The notes: generated by a model not told the origin, from the sequence alone. Shown: positions 15,237 to 24,552, counted from the first letter of the stretch. The stretch is 34,246 bases of DNA from Anaerolineae bacterium (GCA_022843385.1 JALHNT010000071.1:1-34246); one strand, 5' to 3'. A program made the numbers and translations.

Positions 15237-16166
15237 ATGAAAAAAATCGAAGCATTGAGTGACAGCACGCGCCAGCACTTGTCGCCCAACGCTCTCGCTC
15301 TTCTTTTGCTAGTGATGTTCTTGTGGGCGCTCTGTTTTCCGCTCATTTCCATCGGACTAACAACGGTGCCGCCCCTGTATTTTGCGGCTTTGCGTGCTTT
15401 TGTAGCAGGCGTCAGCCTGCTGGTGTTAGTCCTTATATTACGCCGCCCATTTCCCCGTCATGCGCGTGTCTGGTTAAAGGTGGTCGGCGTTGGGCTGGGC
15501 ACGACATCGCTGGGGTTTGGCGGTATGTTCTTGGCGGGTGGCATCGTCAGCCCTGGCATTGCGACTGTACTTACCAATTCCCAACCCTTGATTGCTGCGG
15601 TCTTAGCCTACTTTGTCCTCGGCGAACGACTTGACCCACGGATTAGAAACGGATTGTCGCTCGGATTCGCCGGGATTATCTTGACCGCTTTTTCTAGTTT
15701 GGGTTCTCAAAGCGCGACCAATGCCTTGCTTGGCTCTGTTTATATACTTCTGGCAGCGCTAGGCGTGGCAGTCGGCAATGTCCTGTTGAAGAGCCTGGCG
15801 GATGAGATTGATCCGCTCGTGGCAGTTGGTTGTCAGTTGGTGATCGGCGCTTTTCCGCTCTTGTCCCTGGCTTTAGTGTTTGAATCGCCGTTAAACATCG
15901 TTTGGAGTTTTTCTTTCACAGTGGACTTGTTGGTGCTCAGCCTGTTCGGTACGGCTTTGACATCTGTCCTGTGGTTCTCCTTGATGCACTGTAACAAGCT
16001 GACGCGCCTTAATACGTTTACATTCTTGACCCCGGTTTTTGCCCTGATGATCGGCGCAATCTTCTTTAATGAACGTCTGGGTTGGCTGGAAATTGGGGGT
16101 ATTCTATTCATCTTAGGTAGCATTGCATGGGTGAGTTGGAGAGAAAATAGCGTTCTAGAGACGTAA
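15237..16166 (+). CDS. DMT-superfamily transporter (EamA domains)
   Basis: This 309-residue protein has ten hydrophobic helices arranged as two EamA repeats, with the family features WALCFPLISIGL in helix 1, LGERLDP ending the first repeat and FNERLGWLEIGG in the second. Such proteins export small metabolites, amino acids or drugs across the cytoplasmic membrane. The frame opens at 15213, but ATG 15237 has AGGAG eight bases upstream. A decayed paralogue lies at about 23.4-24.1 kb. The substrate cannot be predicted. Confidence 0.88.
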   Translation: MKKIEALSDSTRQHLSPNALALLLLVMFLWALCFPLISIGLTTVPPLYFAALRAFVAGVSLLVLVLILRRPFPRHARVWLKVVGVGLGTTSLGFGGMFLAGGIVSPGIATVLTNSQPLIAAVLAYFVLGERLDPRIRNGLSLGFAGIILTAFSSLGSQSATNALLGSVYILLAALGVAVGNVLLKSLADEIDPLVAVGCQLVIGAFPLLSLALVFESPLNIVWSFSFTVDLLVLSLFGTALTSVLWFSLMHCNKLTRLNTFTFLTPVFALMIGAIFFNERLGWLEIGGILFILGSIAWVSWRENSVLET

Positions 16167-16393
16167 GCCATTTGGCGTATCCATGACCACGCTGTATAGC
16201 GCTTTATGTCTTTCTTCAACTGTCCTAATCTAATGCAACTAGTAACAAGTAGGTAGAAATGGAACGGAGATAACGATGGAACGACAACCGGCAGTCGAAC
16301 AATCTACCGCCATCGGACAATTGTTCTATTGACTGGGATACTGTTGAAATATTTCCATTCGGGATAAATGATTTTGACAAGGAGTTTAATCTC

Positions 16394-16558
16394 ATGACAA
16401 GACCAGCCTCGTCATCGCGTTTGTTATTGTCCTATTGCTTTTCCTGCTCTTCGGCGGGGCGATGAGCGGCGGTATGGGCGGAATCAGTTGGATGTGGATA
16501 CCTTGCTTACCCCTGCTATCGGCATTCTACCTGGCTGGGCCACTTCGGGAAAAAGTAA
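16394..16558 (+). pseudogene. Frameshifted small membrane protein
   Basis: An AAGGAG site precedes ATG 16394, but the coding signal moves through all three frames. MTRP is followed in the next frame by VIAFVIVLLLFLLFGGAMSG and GGISWMWIP, then in the third frame by LLTPAIGIL and GWATSGK. Together these resemble the two-helix small proteins with a GGISWMWIP motif found near metal genes. At least two indels are needed, so it is either a pseudogene or contains assembly errors. The 16167-16393 stretch before it shows nothing I can call. Confidence 0.45.
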
Positions 16559-16663
16559 GCTGTTCGACGGCAGAAATTGCGGCGGGTTCGACTGCGATGG
16601 GACTGGTAGCTTGAAAGCTAAAATGTAGACCTATGTTTGGGATGGTTAATGAGGAGGGTGAGT

Positions 16664-19600
16664 ATGAACGAACAGAAAGACACGATTTTGGTCACAGGCA
16701 GCAGCGGCAGGATCGGTTACCCACTAGCCAAGCGTCTTTCGGAATCATTCAACGTGGTCGGCTTTGACCGTCGCGCCCCATCACATCCCCCACCCAGCGC
16801 CGAATGCCTGTATGTAGACCTCACTTCCGACGAAAGCTTACGCCGCGGGCTACAAGCCATCCGCGAATTGCATGGCAACCGTATCGCTTCGGTTATACAC
16901 CTCGCTGCCTATTACGATTTTTCAGGCGCGCCGAGTCCACTCTATGAAGAGGTCACGGTGCGTGGCACCGAACGCCTGCTGCGGATGTTGCAAGATTTCG
17001 AGGTTGAGCAATTTATCTTTTCTAGCACCGACCTGGTGTATGCGCCCTCTGCGCCGGGGCAGCATATCAACGAAGAGTCACCGCTCGATCCTAAGTGGCC
17101 TTATCCCAAGTCAAAAGTCGAAACCGAGAAAGTCATTCATGCAGGACGCGGCAAGATCCCCACAGTAATTCTGCGTATTGCGGGCGTATACGATGACCTG
17201 TGTCATTCGATTCCGCTGGCACAACAGATCCAGCGTATCTATGAACACGACATTACCGCGTATCTCTTTCCGGGTGACATCTCTGCCGGTCGCCAGGCGT
17301 TTGTGCATAACGAGGACGTGGTGGACTCGATCTTAAGTACGATTGAGCGCCGCCGCGAACTGCCGCCCGAAGTGATGCTGCTCATCGGCGAGTCCGAGTC
17401 GCTCAGTTATGACGAATTGCAGCGCGCCTTCGGACAGTTGATCCACAGCGTGGAATGGAAAACACACTCCATCCCCAAACCATTCGCCAAAGTGGGCGCG
17501 TGGGCACAGGAGAAACTGCCGCTGGGACGACCGCCCTTTATCAAACCGTGGATGATTGACCTTGCCAACGATAACTTCGAACTTGACATCACGCGCGCTC
17601 GTACTGTGCTGGGTTGGTCGCCAAAACGCTCACTGCGGGACACACTGCCGAAAATGGTGCCAGCGCTCAAGGCTGATCCATTGACATGGTATCGCGAGAA
17701 TGAGATCAAGCCGCCGTTGTGGTTGCGAGAACTGGCACCTGCGCTTGTGGGTGAGCAGGCGAAAGCGTTAGACCCACATGAATTGATGCAGCTGAACGAA
17801 CAGGTGCAGAGTGAAATCGCGGCGACTGCACCATCCTCAATGATCGAGCCGCCCAAACACGACATGTCGAAAATGGGCAAACAGATGCAGGGTGAAATCG
17901 CAGCGACTGCGCCATCCTCAATGACCGAGCCGCCCAAACATGATATGTCGAAAATGGGCGCAAAGGCGCAGGGAAAAAGCGCGTCGGTTGCTTCACCCCC
18001 GATGGCCGAACCGCCCAAACATGATATGTCGAAAATGAGCGACTCGAATGGCAACAGCTCGATGACGATGGATATGGGTCAGTCGGACGAGGATGACAAC
18101 GAAGTCAGCGACAAAGCGGAACATCTCGAACGACTGCGCGTGTGGCAAGCGCAGTTGGGACAAGCCTACCACCGCGAAGTGGCTGCACAGAAAAAAGAGG
18201 ACGCTAAGGCGCAGAAACTGATGAAAAACGACCCGCGCGGGCATGTCGAGATGATGAAGATGGAACAGGAGCATCGGCAGTTGTCGCTCGAACTTCCGCG
18301 CGTGCTGCTCCAGCGTGAAGCAGAGGTGCATCAAGAGCTGCTGCAAGCGCAGGCAGTAGTCAGCGCTAAAATGCCTGACCCCGGAATTATGATGGGGCAG
18401 ATGGTGACGATGGCGCGCTGGTCGCAGATTCCACTGCTGGCTCTGGGCGCATGGCTGATTGTTAGTCCGTTCATGCTCGATTATGGGAGTGTGCCGCTGA
18501 GATGGAGCGACATTATCAGCGGACTTCTGGTGATGACGTTCGGCGCTATCGCGTTTCACACGGGTCGCATCTGGGCAGCGGTCGCCAGTATGCTTGTCGG
18601 CTTGTGGATCGCCTTCGCGCCGCTCGCTTTGTGGGCACCAAATGCCGCTGTGTATGCGAACGATACCCTGGTAGGAGCGCTGGTGGTGGTGTTCGCCTTC
18701 GTTATCCCGATGTTGATGCCCATGTCGGGACCCACAGTGCCGTCCGGTTGGACTTATAACCCTTCGACCTGGCAGCAGCGTGCGCCCATCCTCGTGCTGG
18801 GCTTTTTGACGTTTTTCATGTCGCGCTATATGTCGGCATTCCAGTTGGGACATATCACCTCGGCGTGGGATCCGCTTTTCGGTGATGGGACGATTCAGGT
18901 GTTGACTTCGACAGTCTCGCAAGCCTTTCCCATTTCGGACGCAGGACTTGGCGCGTTTGTATACCTCATCGAAATTCTATCAGGCTTTATGGGCGACACA
19001 CGGCGCTGGCGCACCATGCCGTGGATGGTAGCGATCTTTGGAGCTGCGGTCGTGCCACTGGGCATCGTGAGTGTCGTGCTGATTATTTCACAGCCTGTGC
19101 TGGTCGGCGCATGGTGTACCTTCTGCCTACTTTCCGCATTCTTCATGCTGATCATGGTTGCGCTCTCGCTCGACGAAGTGATCGCCATGCTCCAATTTCT
19201 CGTGCAGACCCGCCGCGCGGGTAAATCGGTATGGCGTACCTTCTGGCTCGGCGGCAACGCGCTGGGCGATGACCTGACCCTGCGTCGTCAGGAGAAGACA
19301 CAGCCGCGCGAGATGTTCTGGGGCGTGACCTTGCCGTGGAACCTGGTCATCAGCGTGATCCTCGGCATCTGGTTGATGGGAGCGCCAGGCGTTTTTCAGA
19401 CCAGTGGTGCGGTGGCGAACAGCGATCAAGTGCTTGGCGCGCTGATCGTGACAGTCGCCATGATCGCGCTCGCAGAAGTGGCGCGTGCCGCACGTTTTAT
19501 CAACATCGTGCTTGCGCTCTGCGTGATCGTGTTGCCGTGGCTCATCGGCGGTGGAACGCTGGCATCCGGCTTAAATGATCTGATTGTCGGCATATTGATC

Positions 19601-19669
19601 ATCGGGCTGAGCATCCCGCCGGGCAAGATCAAGAATACGTATGGCAATTGGAATCCGCTGGTCGTGTAA
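16664..19669 (+). CDS. SDR epimerase / SPW / VKOR-like / SPW membrane fusion protein
   Basis: This 1001-residue fusion begins with an extended SDR (NAD-dependent epimerase-like) domain, residues about 1-350, with TGSSGRIG at 11-18 and a YPKSK active-site motif. A Met/Lys linker follows (about 380-465) with three copies of EPPKHDMSKM, then a charged helical region (about 480-560). A membrane part contains an SPW domain (LGAWLIVSPF, NDTLVGALVV), a VKOR-like domain with C818-T-F-C821, and a second SPW domain. The VKOR loop that normally holds the first Cys pair has none. The start at ATG 16664 has AGGAGG six bases upstream; the frame opens earlier at 16637. It suggests a cytosolic NAD-linked head on a thiol-redox membrane module. 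Domain calls are good; the activity is unknown. Confidence 0.82.
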   Translation: MNEQKDTILVTGSSGRIGYPLAKRLSESFNVVGFDRRAPSHPPPSAECLYVDLTSDESLRRGLQAIRELHGNRIASVIHLAAYYDFSGAPSPLYEEVTVRGTERLLRMLQDFEVEQFIFSSTDLVYAPSAPGQHINEESPLDPKWPYPKSKVETEKVIHAGRGKIPTVILRIAGVYDDLCHSIPLAQQIQRIYEHDITAYLFPGDISAGRQAFVHNEDVVDSILSTIERRRELPPEVMLLIGESESLSYDELQRAFGQLIHSVEWKTHSIPKPFAKVGAWAQEKLPLGRPPFIKPWMIDLANDNFELDITRARTVLGWSPKRSLRDTLPKMVPALKADPLTWYRENEIKPPLWLRELAPALVGEQAKALDPHELMQLNEQVQSEIAATAPSSMIEPPKHDMSKMGKQMQGEIAATAPSSMTEPPKHDMSKMGAKAQGKSASVASPPMAEPPKHDMSKMSDSNGNSSMTMDMGQSDEDDNEVSDKAEHLERLRVWQAQLGQAYHREVAAQKKEDAKAQKLMKNDPRGHVEMMKMEQEHRQLSLELPRVLLQREAEVHQELLQAQAVVSAKMPDPGIMMGQMVTMARWSQIPLLALGAWLIVSPFMLDYGSVPLRWSDIISGLLVMTFGAIAFHTGRIWAAVASMLVGLWIAFAPLALWAPNAAVYANDTLVGALVVVFAFVIPMLMPMSGPTVPSGWTYNPSTWQQRAPILVLGFLTFFMSRYMSAFQLGHITSAWDPLFGDGTIQVLTSTVSQAFPISDAGLGAFVYLIEILSGFMGDTRRWRTMPWMVAIFGAAVVPLGIVSVVLIISQPVLVGAWCTFCLLSAFFMLIMVALSLDEVIAMLQFLVQTRRAGKSVWRTFWLGGNALGDDLTLRRQEKTQPREMFWGVTLPWNLVISVILGIWLMGAPGVFQTSGAVANSDQVLGALIVTVAMIALAEVARAARFINIVLALCVIVLPWLIGGGTLASGLNDLIVGILIIGLSIPPGKIKNTYGNWNPLVV
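17801..18043 (+). repeat. Three-copy 81-bp in-frame repeat in the SDR fusion linker
   Basis: Copies at 17801-17881, 17882-17962 and 17963-18043 have a period of exactly 81 bp (27 codons). Each ends with EPPKHDMSKM. The first two are nearly identical and the third has diverged upstream of that motif. Its Lys-His-Asp-Met content is compatible with weak metal binding. Confidence 0.88.
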
Positions 19670-19696
19670 GCGACGATACGACCCCAAACCTCAACC

Positions 19697-19760
19697 GCGA
19701 GTTTCACTCGCACCCGGACGGACGACCGTAATCGTCCCCTTGACACCCGGGTTCGCCCGG
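19697..19760 (+). promoter_or_regulatory. Three tandem hairpins in the dehydrogenase leader
   Basis: Three perfect short stems follow each other: GCGAGT/ACTCGC (19697-19711), GGACGA/TCGTCC (19720-19737) and CCGGG/CCCGG with a TTCG loop (19747-19760). The last abuts the AAGGAG ribosome site at 19761-19766. Together they may end transcription of the fusion gene and/or shape the leader of the dehydrogenase mRNA. Confidence 0.5.
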
Positions 19761-19772
19761 AAGGAGCTGTAA

Positions 19773-21155
19773 ATGACCTACGAAAGTATCAACCCTTACA
19801 ATGGAACCGTCCTCAAGACCTTCGAAGAATTCACGGAAGAACAACTTGAGACTGCTCTCCAAACTGCAGCAAAATGTTTCGAGGCATGGCGACACACAAC
19901 CTTTGCCGAGAGGGCGCGCATCGTGGACAAAGTTGCCGCGCTAATGAATGCAAAGAGCGATGAACTCGCTCGCCTGGTGACACTCGAAATGGGCAAGCGG
20001 ATTGACGAATCTCGCGGAGAGGTTGTGTTCAGCGCCGACATTCTCGCCTACTATGCCAAGAACGCCGAGCGCTTCCTTGCGCCGGTGAAGCTTCATCCGG
20101 CTATCGGAGAGGCCCACATGGAGAGCAGCCCGATCGGCGTGATCTTCTGCGTGGAGCCATGGAACTTTCCTTACTACCAACTGGCGCGTGTTGCCGGTCC
20201 CCACCTGATGGCGGGCAACGTCCTGATGGTGAAGCACGCTGCCAACGTCCCGCAAAGCGCGATTGCATTCGAGAAGCTGTGGATCGAGGCAGGTGCGCCC
20301 GCCGGTCTGTATACCAATCTGCTTATCTCGCACGACCAGGCAAACCGCGTCGTAGATGACGCGCGGATCAAGGGCGTCGCGCTGACCGGCAGCGCCGCGG
20401 CGGGCCGGAGCATCGCCGCACGCGCTGGCCAGAACCTCAAGCCCTCTTCGTTGGAGCTTGGCGGCAGCGACGCCTTCATCGTCCTGAAAGATGCCGATCT
20501 GGAACACACCATCAAGTGGGCTGTCTGGGGACGGATGTACAACGACGGACAAACATGCGTCGCGGCGAAGCGGTTCATCGTTGCCGAAGAACTCGCCGAT
20601 ACATTCCTGAAGCGGTTTCAGGCGGCGCTCGCGGCACTCGTGCCAGGCGATCCGATGGACGAAAAGACGACGCTTGGCCCGCTGTCAACGGAGTCAGCCT
20701 TGGTCAACCTTCTAAAGCTGGTCGATGGCGCGGTCGCCAATGGGGCCACGCTGGTGATGGGCGGCAAGCGCATCAACCGGCCGGGATCGTTCATGGAGCC
20801 GACGATCCTCACCGATATCGATCCACAAAACCCAGCTTTTAGAGAAGAGTTCTTTGGTCCGGTCGCGCTCTTTTTCCGGGTCAAGGACGAGGACGAGGCG
20901 GTGGCGCTTGCCAACGATTCGGACTTCGGATTGGGAGGTTCAGTCTTCACCAGGGATGTTGCGCGCGGCGAGCGGGTTGCAAGCCGCATCGAAACCGGCA
21001 TGATGTTCGTTAACAATATTGACTGGTCTGATGCTGACCTACCGTTCGGTGGCATCAAGAACTCGGGTTACGGGCGCGAGCTGGGCGACAGCGGCATCCA
21101 GGCATTCGTGAACAAGAAATTGATCCGTGTGTCTGACGCCCACGCTCCGGCTTAG
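19773..21155 (+). CDS. NAD(P)-dependent succinate-semialdehyde-type dehydrogenase
   Basis: This 460-residue aldehyde dehydrogenase is of the length and style of Sad/GabD-like enzymes, which oxidise succinate semialdehyde to succinate. The catalytic Cys is C262 (GQTCVAAKR), the general base E228 (LELGG), and the cofactor segment contains VEPWNFP and the GSAAAGR motif. The C terminus has PFGGIKNSGYGRELG. It follows the SDR fusion by about 100 bp, with three hairpins and an AAGGAG site between, so expression may be separate. The aldehyde substrate is inferred from family resemblance; other short-chain aldehydes are possible. Confidence 0.88.
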   Translation: MTYESINPYNGTVLKTFEEFTEEQLETALQTAAKCFEAWRHTTFAERARIVDKVAALMNAKSDELARLVTLEMGKRIDESRGEVVFSADILAYYAKNAERFLAPVKLHPAIGEAHMESSPIGVIFCVEPWNFPYYQLARVAGPHLMAGNVLMVKHAANVPQSAIAFEKLWIEAGAPAGLYTNLLISHDQANRVVDDARIKGVALTGSAAAGRSIAARAGQNLKPSSLELGGSDAFIVLKDADLEHTIKWAVWGRMYNDGQTCVAAKRFIVAEELADTFLKRFQAALAALVPGDPMDEKTTLGPLSTESALVNLLKLVDGAVANGATLVMGGKRINRPGSFMEPTILTDIDPQNPAFREEFFGPVALFFRVKDEDEAVALANDSDFGLGGSVFTRDVARGERVASRIETGMMFVNNIDWSDADLPFGGIKNSGYGRELGDSGIQAFVNKKLIRVSDAHAPA

Positions 21156-21196
21156 CAGTCCGATCCGTTGCGGCGCGAATGATAAGGAGATATCCA

Positions 21197-21877
21197 ATGT
21201 GTTTTTCAGCGACAGCCAGTTTCATCGCTGGCACCGCCCTGTCTGTGGTTGGCGTAGCGACGCTAAGAAAAGCGGAGACGCGAACCGAACTGCCCTTTGC
21301 GATGATTCCGCTGCTGTTCGGAATCCAGCAGCTCATCGAGGGGGTCATCTGGCTGACCTTCAGCTATGAAGCGCCGCTCCTAAAGCAGACCATGACGTAT
21401 CTGTATTCAGGGTTCTCACATGTGCTGTGGCCGATCTATGTGCCGCTCGCTATGGGTATCTTGGAAGCCGTGCGTTGGCGCAAGAGGGCGTTCTTCGCGT
21501 TCGAGGTCGCGGGGGTAGCGGTGGGACTCTACCTGCTCTATTTCATCGTGACCCGCCCGGTGGTCGCTGAAGTCATCGGTAGGAATATTGTTTACACATC
21601 ACCCCATTTCTATGGGCTTGTGGTGATAAGTTTTTACCTTGCGGCGACGTGTGTCAGCTGCTTCTTCTCAAGTCACGGGTTCGTGAGGCTGTTTGGTGTG
21701 TTGGCGTTGTTGGCTTTCATCGCGGCGTATCTCTTTTCTGCCCTAGCCCTGATCTCGGTTTGGTGCTTCTTCGCGGCGATCCTGAGTCTACTCATCTACA
21801 TGCACCTCAGATTCAGAAATCTCGGCGGTTTCCAAAAGAAGTTGCGTTTTCGCCAGCCATCCTCCGCGCTGCCTTAA
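21197..21877 (+). CDS. DUF6629-like membrane protein
   Basis: This 226-residue protein has about seven hydrophobic helices and begins MCFSATASFIAG, followed by LLFGIQQLIEGVIWL, the hallmark of a small uncharacterised membrane family (DUF6629 from memory). An upstream frame start at 21179 exists, but ATG 21197 has AAGGAG seven bases upstream and gives the typical N terminus. It follows the dehydrogenase by 41 bp and may be co-transcribed. Function is unknown. Confidence 0.75.
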   Translation: MCFSATASFIAGTALSVVGVATLRKAETRTELPFAMIPLLFGIQQLIEGVIWLTFSYEAPLLKQTMTYLYSGFSHVLWPIYVPLAMGILEAVRWRKRAFFAFEVAGVAVGLYLLYFIVTRPVVAEVIGRNIVYTSPHFYGLVVISFYLAATCVSCFFSSHGFVRLFGVLALLAFIAAYLFSALALISVWCFFAAILSLLIYMHLRFRNLGGFQKKLRFRQPSSALP

Positions 21878-22180
21878 CTGAACAGGGAATAGGAAACAGG
21901 TTGATTTAGCAGTTCTGGCGATGGCGAATTGGGTCAACTCCGCTTCTGAGAATTAACCTAATGGAGGAACTTGAAATAGATGATCTGCTGGCAAACTGGT
22001 TCTGGGTCTTATTTTTGGACTCTTTATCGCCGTCAGCTTTGTTCTGTGCGTCATCTAAAGAAATAGGCGTTGTCTCTATACAGGTCAGAGATGCCCATGA
22101 GACGAAACGGATAATCGAAGTGATTATCGCTTGTTTAGATTGAGTTCAACCCGTGTGACCTTGTGAGGAGAATGGATAAT
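21878..22180 (+). other. Intergenic region with doubtful small ORF
   Basis: A 60-codon frame (21961-22143) shows no family-like pattern. In a second frame the bases from about 21980 encode MICWQ and, after a one-base shift, LVLGLIFGLFIAVSF and a stop, which looks like a lost membrane helix. A small inverted repeat, GATAATC/GATTATC (22110-22128), lies about 50 bp before the GH130 gene and could be an operator. I do not call a gene here. Confidence 0.35.
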
Positions 22181-23290
22181 ATGATTGGATTTCAATTGCA
22201 GCGCCTTGGGTTGGTGATGGAGCCGGAGCCGGGCAATCCTCTTGAGGCCGAAGGCGTCTTGAACCCGGCTGCGGCCCGTGGTCTTGATGGTCAGCTTTAC
22301 TTGTTTCCGCGGCTTGTCGCGTCGGGCAATTATTCGCGCATCGGTATAGCGCGAGTGCAGTTTAATGAGGCTGGCGACCCGGTCGGAGTCGAGCGGCTCG
22401 GCATTGCGTTGGAGCCGGAAGCGGATTACGAGTTGCGGCCCAACGGCAGCGGCGGCTGCGAGGATCCGCGTATCACGTTTGTCGAACCGCTCCAGCGCTA
22501 CGTAATGACTTACACGGCACTGTCGCCGGAAGGCCCACGCATAGCCTTGGCGATATCCGACGACCTGTTCCGCTGGCAGCGCTTGGGTCTGGCTACGTTC
22601 CGGCCTTATGATGGCCTTGAGTTCGACGGCATCGACAATAAGGACAGCAGCATCTTCCCTGTCGCCGTTCCAGATCCATCCGGACAACCGTCAATGACCA
22701 TTCTCCACCGTCCGCTCTTTCCCGACACTCGTCCGGAGGAAACGGCACGCGACCTAGCATCCCGCGTGGTAGATCGCCAACGGGAAAGCATCTGGATTTC
22801 CTATTGCTCAACGAGCATGGCGGACTCTGAACCATATGATCTCTGCCACTTTGGTTCGCACAACCGGCTGGCTGCTCCTGTGGCACCCTGGGAGCGCCTC
22901 AAAATCGGCGGTGGTACTCCGCCTGTCCTGACCCAGCACGGCTGGCTGATCTTTTACCACGGCGTGAGCGAAAAAGCTGTCCCGAACAACGAAGGACGCC
23001 AACTGTACTACTCGGCCGGGGTGATGGTGCTCTCGCAGGAGCATCCGCACTTTATCCGCTATCGTTCGCCGGAGCCAGTGCTGACACCTAAATTACCGCA
23101 GGAACGACAAGGGACCATCCCCAACGTCGTGTTTCCCACCGCCATTGACCGGCGCGACGATATCGGCTCACCGCACCGTTTCGACGTTTATTATGGGATG
23201 GCCGACAACCGAATCGGCGTGGCACGACTTCACATGCCGGAACGGCTGCCTCCAGGGGTACTCGCCGACCCTCCAGTAGCTAGGGTCTAA
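22181..23290 (+). CDS. GH130-family glycoside phosphorylase
   Basis: This 369-residue cytosolic protein matches the five-bladed propeller of GH130 enzymes, which phosphorolyse beta-mannosides such as mannobiose. Conserved features include EDPRIT (94-99) containing the Asp expected near the catalytic site, KDSSIFP, GGGTPPVLTQHGWL with FYHG, NVVFPTA and YYGMADNRIGVARL. The frame opens at a GTG (22163), but GAGGAG at 22165-22170 is best spaced for ATG 22181. It is out of theme with the surrounding metal genes. The exact glycoside cannot be assigned. Confidence 0.85.
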   Translation: MIGFQLQRLGLVMEPEPGNPLEAEGVLNPAAARGLDGQLYLFPRLVASGNYSRIGIARVQFNEAGDPVGVERLGIALEPEADYELRPNGSGGCEDPRITFVEPLQRYVMTYTALSPEGPRIALAISDDLFRWQRLGLATFRPYDGLEFDGIDNKDSSIFPVAVPDPSGQPSMTILHRPLFPDTRPEETARDLASRVVDRQRESIWISYCSTSMADSEPYDLCHFGSHNRLAAPVAPWERLKIGGGTPPVLTQHGWLIFYHGVSEKAVPNNEGRQLYYSAGVMVLSQEHPHFIRYRSPEPVLTPKLPQERQGTIPNVVFPTAIDRRDDIGSPHRFDVYYGMADNRIGVARLHMPERLPPGVLADPPVARV

Positions 23291-23424
23291 AACGAAGCAA
23301 GGACGGAAGAGAAAAAGACGATGCGGGCTAGTGATGACAGTTTTTCAGGCAGGCGCAGTCAGTTTTCTCGCCGGAAAAATCAGCGAGATGATTCAGATTG
23401 GCGTGGGCTTCGCCTTGATGGGAA

Positions 23425-24118
23425 CGGGCATTGGCGCTGAGGCGTCCGCTGCCACGCCAACCGCGCCTGTGGCTGGGTATTCTGGGTGTCGGTTTGAGTT
23501 ACACTTCGGCTAGCTTTGCTGGAATGTTCCTGGCAGGGAGTGTCGTCAGTCCCGGACTGGCGAGTGTGCTTGCCAATATGCAGCCATTAGTTGCGGCAAT
23601 TCTGGCTTTCTTTCTTCTGGGTGAACGATTAAAGCGAAGCAGTTTGTTGGGGCTGGTTGATGGGGGTTTTCGACATCGTGCTAACCGCGCTGCCGGGATT
23701 TAGCGCATAGGCGACGAGCAGCAGTTCCTCAGGTGTGGGTTATGTTCTGCTCGTCGCTCTTGGAGTCGCTGTAGGAAACATTCTGCTCAAGCGCATAGCA
23801 GGACAGGTTGATTCACTGATGGCGACGGGCTGGCAGTTTATACTGGGTGGGTTGGCTCTACTGGTGCTGGCGCAATGGTTTGAAGTGCCGTTTTCGGTGA
23901 ATTGGAACTGGACGTTTGGCTTGAACCTGTTCACGTTGGAGCTTGGCGGCACCGCGCTTCCGCTTTTGCTGTGGTTCTGGCTGATGCGCCGTGCGGAACT
24001 TACACGCATGAATGCATTCACCTTTCTCCCCCCGGTTTTTGCCCTGATGATCAGCACGGTCTTTTTCGGCGAGCGTTTGCAGTTGATTCAGGCGGCTGGC
24101 ATTGCCCTATCGCTTTAG
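23425..24118 (+). pseudogene. Decayed DMT (EamA) transporter
   Basis: Two open frames together encode most of a paralogue of the transporter at 15237-16166. The first part (from ALRRPLPRQPRLWL to LLGERLKRSSLLGL) is in frame 1. After a shift near 23660 the sequence continues in another frame with VLTALPGFSA, an in-frame TAG at 23708, then GYVLLVALGVAVGN through FFGERLQLIQAAGIAL. The first two helices and the last helix are missing or scrambled. At least one frameshift and one nonsense codon make it non-functional unless these are assembly errors. The 23291-23424 stretch shows no intact N terminus. Confidence 0.75.
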
Positions 24119-24182
24119 GGCATGTGGCGGACAAGCCGCTGATCAGGCGCAGTCGCTGTATTTAACCTACTTCACACCATAG

Positions 24183-24206
24183 GGAGTAAGCCGTTTTGCC
24201 TACTCC
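24183..24206 (+). terminator. Terminator-like hairpin after the DMT pseudogene
   Basis: GGAGTAAGC and GCCTACTCC form a 9-bp stem with one mismatch and a CGTTTT loop, followed by GTTTCGTG. It separates the decayed transporter from the next gene cluster. Confidence 0.4.
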
Positions 24207-24300
24207 GTTTCGTGTATATGGCGCGTGTTTTCCCTGACGGTTCAACATACACTGTAGTAAAGACAAAAGTTCGCGCAGCGAGAAGCAGGAGCGCAAAACC

Positions 24301-24552
24301 ATGCAAGCCATCAAGCGTCTTCTCCCCGGAATCGATACGATGGGGCTGACTCTGACCATGTGGATCTGTACCCTGCCCCTCATCGCTTTCGTCATCGGTC
24401 CCCTGTTTGGTAGGCAGGCGGCGATCAGCGTTGCCATCGGGCTGTTGATCATCATGCTAGCCGTCTGTTGGTTAAGCTGCGTACCGAAGATTGTTCGAGC
24501 TTATAGAGAGAAGCACGCCCTTTCAGATGATCTTTCTCAAGAACAGCATTAA
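24301..24552 (+). CDS. Small two-helix membrane protein
   Basis: This 83-residue protein has two hydrophobic helices (about 16-36 and 40-60) separated by a short loop, a basic N terminus and a charged C-terminal tail. A CAGGAG site lies ahead of the ATG. I do not recognise a family. The position directly before the two HMA genes suggests a membrane partner in metal handling, but a hairpin at 24565-24579 separates them, so co-transcription is unsure. Confidence 0.6.
   Translation: MQAIKRLLPGIDTMGLTLTMWICTLPLIAFVIGPLFGRQAAISVAIGLLIIMLAVCWLSCVPKIVRAYREKHALSDDLSQEQH

Noticed and set aside
17407..18922. Long minus-strand frames opposite the SDR fusion
   Set aside because: They are antisense to a well-supported coding frame. 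Cys/His richness comes from the complementary codons.
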